64,000 bases of DNA from Amia ocellicauda (Eukaryota > Chordata > Actinopteri > Amiiformes > Amiidae), in NCBI RefSeq assembly GCF_036373705.1, contig NC_089856.1:743501-807500 (forward strand), written 5' to 3'. The notes under the pieces were generated by a model. That model was not told the origin of the DNA, did not search any database, and saw only the letters and a program-made list of their open reading frames with translations. Position numbers and translations under genes: made by a program. Positions 13,001 to 24,400 of this stretch are shown in pieces; the stretch's first letter is position 1, and the number at the start of each line of letters is the position of its first letter.

Positions 13001-15597
13001 ATAGTGTATTTACAGTGAGATGTATAGTGACTCTGTACAGTGAGATGTATAGTGTCTTTACAGTGAGATGTATAGTGACTGTACAGTGAGATGTGTAGTG
13101 TATTTACAGTGGGATGTATAGTGTCTGTACAGTGGGATGTATAGTGTATTTACAGTGGGATGTATAGTGACTGTACAGTGAGATGTATAGTGTATTTACA
13201 GTGAGATGTATAGTGACTGTACAGTGAGATGTGTAGTGTATTTACAGTGGGATGTATAGTGTATTTACAGTGGGATTTATAGTGTCTTTACAGTGAGATT
13301 ATAGTGACTCTGTACAGTGGGATGTATAGTGTATTTACAGTGAGATGTATAGTGACTCTGTACAGTGAGATGTATAGTGACTGTACAGTGAGATGTGTAG
13401 TGTATTTACAGTGGGATGTATAGTGTCTGTACAGTGAGATGTGTAGTGTATTTACAGTGGGATGTATAGTGACTCTGTACAGTGAGATGTATAGTGACTC
13501 TGTACAGTGGGATGTATAGTGTATTTACAGTGGGATGTATAGTGTATGTACAGTGAGATGTATAGTGACTCTGTACAGTGGGATGTATAGTGTAGTTACA
13601 GTGGGATGTATAGTGACTCTGTACAGTGAGATGTATAGTGACTCTGTACAGTGGGATGTATAGTGTATTTACAGTGGGATGTATAGTGTATGTACAGTGA
13701 GATGTATAGTGACTCTGTACAGTGAGATGTATAGTGACTCTGTACAGTGAGATGTATAGTGTATGTACAGTGAGATGTATAGTGACTCTGTACAGTGAGA
13801 TGTATAGTGACTGTACAGTGGGATGTATAGTGTATTTACAGTGGGATGTATAGTGTCTGTACAGTGGGATGTATATTGACTTTTTACAGTGAGATGTATA
13901 GTGTCTGTACAGTGAGATGTGTAGTGTATTTACAGTGGGATGTATAGTGTCTGTACAGTGTGATGTATAGTGTATTTACAGTGAGCTGTATAGTGACTCT
14001 GTACAGTGAGATGTATAGTGTATTTACAGTGAGATGTATAGTGACTGTACAGTGAGATGTGTAGTGTATTTACAGTGGGATGTATAGTGACTCTGTACAG
14101 TGAGATGTGTAGTGTATTTACAGTGGGATGTATAGTGTATTTACAGTGGGATTTATAGTGTCTTTACAGTGAGATTATAGTGACTCTGTACAGTGGGATG
14201 TATAGTGTATTTACAGTGAGATGTATAGTGACTCTGTACAGTGAGATGTATAGTGTCTTTACAGTGAGATGTGTAGTGTATTTACAGTGGGATGTATAGT
14301 GTATTTACAGTGGGATTTATAGTGTCTTTACAGTGAGATTATAGTGACTCTGTACAGTGGGATGTATAGTGTATTTACAGTGAGATGTATAGTGACTCTG
14401 TACAGTGAGATGTATAGTGTCTTTACAGTGAGATGTGTAGTGTATTTACAGTGGGATGTATAGTGACTCTGTACAGTGAGATGTATAGTGTCTATACAGT
14501 GGGATGTGTAGTGACTGTACAGTGAGATGTATAGTGACTCTGTACAGTGAGATGTATAGTGTCTCTGTACAGTGAGATGTATAGTGACTCTGTACAGTGG
14601 GATGTATAGTGTCTGTACAGTGGGATGTATATTGACTTTTTACAGTGAGATGTATAGTGTCTGTACAGTGAGATGTGTAGTGTATTTACAGTGGGATGTA
14701 TAGTGTCTGTACAGTGAGATGTGTAGTGTATTTACAGTGGGATGTATAGTGACTCTACAGTGAGATGTATAGTGTCTATACAGTGGGATGTATAGTGTAT
14801 TTACAGTGGGATGTATAGTGACTCTGTACAGTGAGATGTATAGTGACTGTACAGTGAGACTGTAGTGTAGCCGGTTGCTGTTGTCTGTTGTGTGTTGTCA
14901 ACAGGGTGCACAGTCCCTCACCTCGCACAGACCAGACAGAGCAGGCGGACAGGCACAGAGAGAGGGAGAGGGACAGAGAGGGACAGCAGGATTGCAGTGC
15001 GTCCCAGACAGGCAGACGCACACAGAGACAGACACATGGTTCCCCTCTCCCTTTCCCTCCCCCTCCCCTTCCCCCTCATCCTCATCCTCTCCCCTGGCCC
15101 ACAGCCCCTGGGATGAGGACTCGGAGCAGTACCCCTTCCTGCTGCCTCCGCTCCCTCCCTCCCTGCCCTTCCCGCTGAGGGTGCATGTCTGGGAGGCAGC
15201 GCCTCCCGCCGGCCCCCCTGCTACTGTGCAGGCCCTGCCCCAGCTGTGGCCTTACGAGAGACAAGGAGTCTCTGCCCTGAGAGTAGGTCACTGAGAGAGA
15301 GGGATAGGGGTGAGAGAGAGAGAGAGAGAGAGGGGCAGGGGGGATAGGGGTGAGAGATAGGGAGGTAGAGAGATAGAGAGAGAGTGCGAGCGGGAGGGTT
15401 AGGACCCTGTGTGTGTGTGTGTGCTGTTGACCTTCTGTGTGTGTCTGCATGCTGTATTAACTCTGTGTGTGTGTGTGTGTGTGTGTATGTATTAACCCTG
15501 TGTGTGTATTAACCCTGTGTGTGAGTGTGTATTAACCCTGTGTGTGTATTAACCCTCAGTGCGAGTGTGTATTAACCCTGTGTGTGTATGTATTAAC

Positions 15598-15638
<41 letters not shown>

Positions 15639-18600
15639 CGCAGGTGCAGCAGCTGCAGCAGGTCCCAGTCCAGCATGTCTACTCCAGTCAGGTCCAGTAC
15701 GTGGAGGGCGGAGATCCCAACTACACCACCAGCACCATGTGAGTCTCTCCCCCTCTCTGTCTGTCCCTCTTTCTGTCTGTTCCTATCAGTCTATGTGTTC
15801 CTCTCCCTCTCTCTGTCTGTCTCTGAGTGTCTGTCTGACTGCTTAATACAATGTGATATTCCCCTCTCCCTCTCCCTCTCTCTCCCTCCCTCCTTCCCTC
15901 TCCCTCTCTTTCTGTCTGTCCCTGTCTGTGTCTCTGAGTGTCTGTCTGTCTGTTTAATACAATGTGATATTCCTCTCTCCCTTTCTCTCCTCTGTAGACG
16001 TTCGGGCTACACATACCCCGAGACACCCCTGTACACCCAGACCGGGGCCACGCCCTACTACGACCCCCCCCCCGCCTCAGGCTCACAGGTCACGACCCCT
16101 GTGACCTCCCAGGCTGCGTCCAGCCCGGCGGGGGGAGGGGGCGGGGCCACGGCCGTGTCCATGTTCGTGTCGGGGGGTGGCCAGATCGTGGCCAATCCCG
16201 GCGCGGCAGGCGGTGGGGCAGCGGGCGGAGGAGGAGGAGGAGGAGGGGTGACGGGCGCGGCTACAGGGGGGGGCGGGCAGGCAGGGGGGGGTGCAGGTGG
16301 AGGCGGGGGTGGCGGAGCAGGGGCTGGGGGGGGGAGCTATGTCATCCAGACCACCGGCTACATGCTGGGCAACAGCGCAGCCAACCAGACCTACTCCCAC
16401 ACTACCAGAGCGTCGCCCGCCACGGTGAGGAGAGGGGGAGGTGGCGGGGAGGGCTCAGCTCCTGACCGCGGCTGTGTTTTGGTGGTGACACTGTTTCCCG
16501 TCTCCCCTCCCCCTCCAAGGTGCAGTGGCTGCTGGACAACTACGAGACGGCCGAGGGGGTGAGTCTGCCGCGGTCCACGCTCTACTGCCACTACCTGCTG
16601 CACTGCCAGGAGCAGAAGCTGGAGCCGGTGAACGCCGCCTCCTTCGGCAAACTGATCCGCTCTGTGTTCATGGGCCTGCGCACCCGCCGGCTGGGCACCC
16701 GGTACGTCACCACAATTCGCCACACTACACTACACCACACTACACTGCACTACAGACTGTTGTTTGTGTTGTGTATTGTGCTATTTTGACTGTACTGTGC
16801 TGTATTGTACCTGTGCTCTGACTGTGCTGTGCTCAGGGGGGGCCAGGGGGGCCACCACCACCCCACTATTAACTTGGTAAATATTAATATTGTAAATAAA
16901 ATATTGCTATTCACATTAATAATGATTTGATACGAGCTACACTGCAAATACAGTAAGTATTTTGAAGCGCTAAAGAGCACTAGTGTGGCTACAATATGTG
17001 ATGATAATGTATTAATGTACAATACATAACTGTTACACATGAAACCAGAGACAACTAATATTTGCAGTTTATCACATTTGCTTGCAGAACTCATTGTCTG
17101 AACACTTGCCGGAAAAACAAATAAAACTAATCATTTTGACTAATTGAAGTCAGTATGTTGGCCACATTCAAAATTCCTGTCTGCACGTGTGTGTGTTTTT
17201 AATCACAGATTTCAACATCTGAAATATCAGAAACTACAGTATTTTATTTACCATTTGATACCTCTTTATCTAAGAGCCTGGGCTTTTTCAGGGGAGGTGA
17301 AGACAAGGAAGTCGCAGGAGTTAATGGACGTTTTAAAAAGTTTTGAATCTCTGTCTGAGTGAGACCGCTTATTGCCACCAGCGCTTATTGGTTGAGCTGA
17401 GGCTGCGCAGTTCTGCACTGTCAGTGTACAGCGGGACGCGGAGGAGCGCAGCTTCTTGTTGGAGAGATGAATCAGTACCCGCTTGTAAGGCAAATCGAGC
17501 ATGCGCAGGCACACATAATGAGCATATCGTAGGTAAACGATAATTACATGAAAATGTGAGTAAACGTTATTTCACAAATAAAAAGGTGCGTAAACAGCGT
17601 TTACGTGCGTTTACCCTCCACTACAACCCTGCTCTGCAGGCTTAAATAAGTCAGCGGTTCTCAAACTGTCAAATGAGCGTCCCTGAGCAATGACAAGAGG
17701 TGACTCATAGTCCTCCTCATAGTTTACTAAGACAATACAACCATAAGTTGCAAAATCATGAGAAAAAAAAGTAGGCATTTGATCAATATAGAGATCAGTA
17801 GCCTATGATTGCCAAATCCCATTTGCTGATTTTAATTTACTAGCTTATTAGCAAACTTGATCATTGATGCTGCGGAACTAGGTAGCAGAGTTAGAGCATA
17901 TAGAAACAAAAACAGAAAAAGAGCAGACCTCTTGCAGATCCAATCTGTAGAACCCGTCTCTGAAATAACTGGAAAAGTCGTTGAGATAAAGCAAATAGAA
18001 CTTTAATCAAGTCGGCTCGGAAGCACCACGTCAGGGAATTCCTTCGGTGTGAACTTAATGTTTACAAACATGAGTGAAGCTTTATAGGGAAATCATGTAG
18101 AATGTTGTGGCCGTTCATCCAATCAAAGGCTTCAAAAGATGCAAGCTGTGGAAAGTTTGTAGGCTGCCCTTCCCAAGGGAGGAGGTCATCATGGAGGCAG
18201 ATGTCTGGTCCTGTTACAGCATCCAAACGGTACGATCTTGTGGTTTTCTTAACAACGAGGTAACATCTTTAGCTTTGAGAGGAGAAACAGGAAATCCACA
18301 CACAGACAAACCCAAGGGTGGATACATTCGGGAAAACCCATATGCGATGCATTCGGAGAAACCCATTTCTCTTATCGTACAAAAACAGAAAAAGAAGCAT
18401 AGAGAATAATTTCAATAGGATACATCTTTAACAACCACTTTGTTGGTTTTGCTAGACTAGATAAAGCTAATTTGCTCAGTCTGTATACAAGTCATTTCTA
18501 ATGCTAACATCAATATAAAACATTATATAATGATCACAAAACACTTTCTTCAACTTTCCTATACAGAGTCTTCACTATCAATGCAAATGCACATCCACCA

Positions 18601-21443
18601 TGTTTTAATACAATGCTATTTGGTGGCAGGTCAGGTGAACTGGGACTGTCCAGTTAAAGTAACTAGAAAAAAAACATACAGACAGGTTTATCTACACATG
18701 AAATGTCATCGTCATTAAAACAGTTAGTGTGCAAGCAAGCTGCTGTACAGCAATAAGAACAAGGCATAATCAGCTAACATCACCTTCTCTTGTGCTTGTT
18801 TTTCCTTCAGTGTATTTTTGTGCGCCAGGTTGGTGCGTTCTTAGTCTTTTTTCCGCCATTAAAATTTGGATGTGTCCCAATCCTATTTCTTTGTTTCTTT
18901 TTTACTACTACAGCCAGCGCATACCAAAACCAGATTGATGGCAGGTTTCTAGCGCATAACTTATGTTTGATTAAATGATCAAACATAAAATCCAATCTGA
19001 AAAGTGATGACTGGGATCAATTATAGAAAATATATTCAATTTATTAATTATTAGTTTTGGCTAGGGGGCACCCTAGCGGCCGCTTATGTTGCTTATGCCT
19101 AGAAACGGCTCTGCCTCCAGCTGGGTCACTCGCAGCTACGGCTAATGTCCCTAAATATCCCCAAACCTTTTTAAATCAGTGAATGTCCTGATGTGAAAAA
19201 TACAAAAAAATGTTTAACGGCCTCATAACAAATGTGCTTTTTTCTATCTTTTAAGCAATGGATGTGAATGAAACTTTCAGGACATATTTAGAAAGTAAAG
19301 GTTAACCCATTAATGTTTAAAAAAAGTGATGACACCCCGGAATTGCTTCGCTGTCAATCAGCTGATTAAGCTGGGGTTCAGTTTATCTCATCCGCACTAT
19401 GTCATCACGGTCATAATAAAATATTGTTTATAGACAAGCTTCTGGTTTTGAGTGACGCAACACGTGGGGGCGGGTTCTGCGTTGAACGTGAGTTGTGATT
19501 GGCTGTTGTCTAGATCCGGGCATATGGGGGAGGGCTTTATGATGAACACTGAGCTGTGATTGGTTGATTGACTTGCAGGCGGGAGTTTGTGTGCATTACA
19601 TCAAGTAAAGATAAGCCAAATGCAATAGGAACTAACATGTTTTTAGTTCATGATTGAAGAGTTGCAGAAAATAGCAAGAGTGTGTGGTAGAAGGTTGATT
19701 CTTTATTCTGGCAGCTGCAGGGGAGCCTGACAGGAGAAGTTTCCTCAGACAGTCTCAGCAATTCTGAGTTACAACTGGTATTTTATGGGTTGTGTGCAAG
19801 ACAGAGAAGACCGTTCTTTCATTCTTGATAGGTGCAAACAAGCTTACTAAGCAATTTGTAACTAATTAACAAGAGACATTTAAATTACTTACTACATAGA
19901 CTTTATGAATTAATAACCTCTTGGTCAAGGATGCCAACACAGCAAGTTTTGTTAAACAACAAGATGTAGTGAAACAACAGAATACAGAGCCTTAGAGATA
20001 AGATATATATTTGAAATAAGAGAAAGAATCTATACTGTTTGAGGGAGGCTGTGTCAGCTTTAACCAGGTCCAAAGAGTAACAGAGAAACAGAGTCAGCTT
20101 TAAAACTCTAGGAATGTGAAATGTATCCAGAAGTATTACATTTAGTTCTAGAAATATTACATTTAGATCTTCAATGATATTTTCATTTACGTCAAGCTCT
20201 GTGCGTTTAAATATCGTATATATCCTTAAATTACGGCATTAAAAAGTGATAAGTGAAAAGATCTAGTCGGGTTATTGTGGGTTTCAAGGTGAGGTAAGTT
20301 GCTGAGTTGTATTGTAACTGTACTGTACCTGTGCTGTATTGTAACTGTGCTGTACCTGTGCTGTGCTGTAACTGTGCTGTACCTGTGCTGTGCTGCAGGG
20401 GGAACTCTAAGTATCATTACTATGGGCTGCGGATCAAGGCCAGCTCCCCCCTGCTGAGACTCATGGAGGACCAACAGCACCTGGCCATGAGACAGCAGCC
20501 CTTCTCCCAGAAACAGAGGTACTGACACACTGACAACTGACACACTGACACACTGAGCACTGACAAACCAACAGACTGACCACAGACAACTGATACACTG
20601 ACCACTGACACACTGACACACTGGCCATGAGACAGCTCCGCAGGCTCTCGTGATAACCATGCCCATTGTGCCCTGCAGGCTGAAGCCGGTCCAGAAGGTG
20701 GAGGGGATGTCCAATGGGATGGCGCTGGGGCAGCAGCAGGGGGCGGGGCTCTCTGACATCAGTGCCCAAGTGCAGCAATACCAGCAGTTCCTGGGTGAGG
20801 AGAATGCCGGGCCACACATGACACAGGCCACACATTGACACAGAGCTCCACGCTGACACTCTCTACCATCTCTTGCCCCTCCTTCCCTGCCCCTGCACTC
20901 CCCCTCCCTCCCAGATGCCTCCCGCGCTCTGCCCGAGTTCCCTGAGGTGGATCTGCAGGGTAAGGCCCTGCCGGCAGGGATCTCCCTGGAACACATCAAG
21001 AGCTTCCAGCTGCTGTACCGAGAGCACTGCGAGGTCTGTGTGCCTGTCTGTGTGCCTGCCTGTGCATGTCTGACTGTCTGTCTGCGAGTCTGTCTGTATG
21101 TGTGTGTCTGTCTGGTGTGTCTGTCTGGTGTGTCTGCCTGTCTGTCTGCCTGTCTGTCTGTGTGTCTGCCTGTCTGTCTGTCTGCCTGTCTGTGTGTCTG
21201 ATTGTCTGCCTGCGTGTGTGTGTGTGTGTCTGCCTGTCTGTGTGTGAGTGTCTGTCTGTCTGCCTGTCTAACCCTCTGTCCTTCCGTGTCCCAGGCGATC
21301 CTGGACGTGATGATTAACCTGCAGTTCACTCTGGTGGAGACGCTGTGGAAAACCTTCTGGAGATACAGCGACAGCACGAGCAGCGAGGGAGCCAGTCTCC
21401 CAGTGTGAGAGAGACACACACACACACACTATACACACACAAT

Positions 21444-21474
<31 letters not shown>

Positions 21475-24400
21475 TACACACTGACACAGAGAGACACACT
21501 CACACACACACACACACACACCCCTTGCTGACGCCCCTTGCTCTCCTCAGGCACGACGAGTCGGAGAAGCGCCTCCCGCAGCGCAGTCTGGTCCTGCTGT
21601 GCAAATACGAGCCGGTGCTGCAGTGGAGCCGCCACTGCGACAACACGCTGTACCAGGGCCTGGTGGAGATCCTCATCCCGGACGTGCTGCGGCCCATCCC
21701 CAGTGAGCCCCGCCCCCGACACGCAACACACTGCAGATCAGACACATTGTAACTGCGCACTGTGTGTTACTGACCCTGTGTGTGCCAGCCTGTGTCAGAG
21801 TCAGAGTGACACTGTGTCAACGCCTGTGTGTGTCAGTGACCTGTGTCTCTGTGCAGGTGCCTTAACTCAAGCCATCCGAAACTTTGCCAAGAGCCTGGAG
21901 AGCTGGCTGACCACGGCTATGATGAACATCCCCGAGGAGATGGTCCGAGTCAAAGTCAGTCACTGTCCACTATATATCCGCTGCCCACTATATCCACTGT
22001 ATACACTGTCCACTGCCCACTGTATACACTGTCCACTATATACATTGTCCACTATAAACACTGCCCACTGTATACACTGTCCACTATATACATTGTCCAC
22101 TATAAACACTGCCCACTGTATACACTGTCCACTATATACATTGTCCACTATAAACACTGCCCACTGTATACACTGCCCACTATATACATTGTCCACTATA
22201 AACACTGCCCACTGTATACACTGTCCACAGTCAGGGTCCTGTACCTACAGGTGACGTCAGCGAGTGCGTTTGCACAGACGCTGCGCAGGTACACATCTCT
22301 GAATCACCTGGCGCAGGCGGCACGTGCCGTCCTGCAGAACACTGCGCAGATCAACCAGATGCTGAGCGACCTCAACAGAGTGGACTTCGCTAACGTGCAG
22401 GTCTGTCTCTGTGTCTGTCTGTCTCTCTCTGTGTCTGTCTGTCTCCTGATCTCTGTGTGTGTCTATGTCTCTGTGTGTCTGTCCATTCTGACTGTCCTGT
22501 TCCCCCTCCCCCTCCCTCAGGAGCAGGCGTCCTGGGTATGTCGCTGTGAGGACAGTGTGGTCCAGCGGCTGGAGCAGGACTTCAAGCTGACGCTGCAGCA
22601 GCAGAACTCCCTGGAGCAGTGGGCGTCCTGGCTGGACGGGGTGGTCAGCAGCGTCCTGAAGCCCCACCAGGCCAGCCCGGCCTTCCCCCGTGCAGCCAAG
22701 CTGTTCCTGCTCAAGTGGAGCTTTTACAGGTGAGGAGATGGGGAGAGAGAGGAGAGGAGGGGACAGGAGAGGGGAGGCACAGACAGACACACAGACAGCT
22801 GGGCTCTGCCTGTCCCCCGCAGCTCCATGGTGATCCGGGACCTGACCCTGCGCAGCGCCGCCAGCTTCGGCTCCTTCCACCTGATCCGCCTGCTGTACGA
22901 CGAGTACATGTACTACCTGATCGAGCAGCGCGTGGCACAGGCGCGCGGAGAGACACCCATCGCCGTCATGGGGGAGGTACTGACACCCTGACACACTGTG
23001 AGACACTCTGACACACTGAGACACCCTGACACACTCTGAGACACTCTGTGAGACACTCACACTCTGACACACTGAGAGAGACTGTGACACTCTGACACAC
23101 TGAGACTAGTACCACAGTAACCCTGCACAGGAAACTGCCATCACAGCAGCGCTCTCAAATTCAAATTCAAATTCAAAGGTGCTTTATTGGCATGATATGT
23201 TTTCACACAAGTATTGCCAAAGCAATTGGGTACATTGAGATTATATACAATAACATTAAGAACTTTATAAATATAAAATAAAATAGTTATTTACATTATT
23301 TTACATGGTTAATGTGCTGTGTTGTTGGTTTGGAGACATGGTTGTGGTTCTCTGGCTGTGTGGCAGGCTGTGATGTACTCTGCCGCGATCAGGGCGCAGT
23401 CTCTGTGCTCCCCCAGCCCCACTCTGAGCCGCGCCTCTGTGCTGAGCTGGGGGAAGTCAGGACTCTGCTGGCGAATCTGGGGAAGAAGGCGTCTCTGACC
23501 TGTGTGTATCTGGAGCAGGTCAGGGCGAAGTGCGCCTCTGTCTCTACTTCCCCACACCCACACTGTCCACACAGGCGTCTGTCTCTGGGGGTTCAGGTCT
23601 GCCTGTGCCGTCCGGTCTCCACCTCCAGGCTGTGGTCGCTCAGTCTGTACCTGGTCAGAGTCCGTCTCTGCTGGGGGTCTGTGACCCGTGTCAGGTATTC
23701 TGCCGGGCTGTATCCTCTGCCCAGGGCCCTGTATCACTCCAGCTTGTTCTGCTGTTTGGTTTGTTGAGCCCAGTGCTCGATGTAGCTGCGGTGCAGCGCC
23801 GCAGTGATGTGCTGGAGCTGGGGGGGCTGTCTCCTGCCTCGGCTGCTCAGCAGCTCTGTGCTGTCGGTGTGGCTCTGGGCACAGAGCCTCAGGGCCAGCT
23901 GGCCGAGGGTGTCTGTGTGGGGGTGTGTTCCTGCTGCCTCAGGGCGCTGTGCTGGTGGGTCTCTGGGCTGCTGAGTTTCAAGTGTAGCCAGTATTTCAGG
24001 GCTCTCTTCTGCACTGCACAGCCCAGAGGCAGTCACCCCAGTTCGGCTCGGCAGCCATTGTTGGGGCTGCTCCTGTGGAGCTTCCTGTGCAGGGCTTCTG
24101 TGGGGCTCCTCTCCCATTTTTCGAAGTCGGTGCTGATAACCGGGCCCCAGACCTCACTGCCATGCAGGAGGGCAGGATCACGCTGTCAAAGAGCTTCGTC
24201 CACAGCAGCACCGAGGGGCTCAGGGAGCTGATCCTCTTCCTGATGGTGTAGTCCGCCCTGCGTGCTTTGTCAGCGAGGGTCTTGACAGCGAGGGTGAAGT
24301 TGCCTGAGGAGTTTATTAGTAGGCCCAGGTAGGTGTAGCTGGCTGTGTGCTCTACTGTGGTGCTGTTGAGAGTGAAATTGTATTTTCTGCTTTGGATCCT

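Noticed and set aside
10984-14860. Tandem array resembling a CRISPR
   Set aside because: The 23-25 bp units are directly adjacent without unique spacers, vary among themselves, and sit in an intron of a vertebrate gene.
17947-18700. Second LTR
   Set aside because: It has LTR-like TGTAGA/TCTACA edges and an ATTAAA-type signal on the - strand, but no matching target duplication, so it is not listed as a bounded element.
20226-21425. 399-codon open frame on the - strand over RFX1 exons
   Set aside because: It is antisense to conserved RFX1 exons and to TGTC repeats between them.
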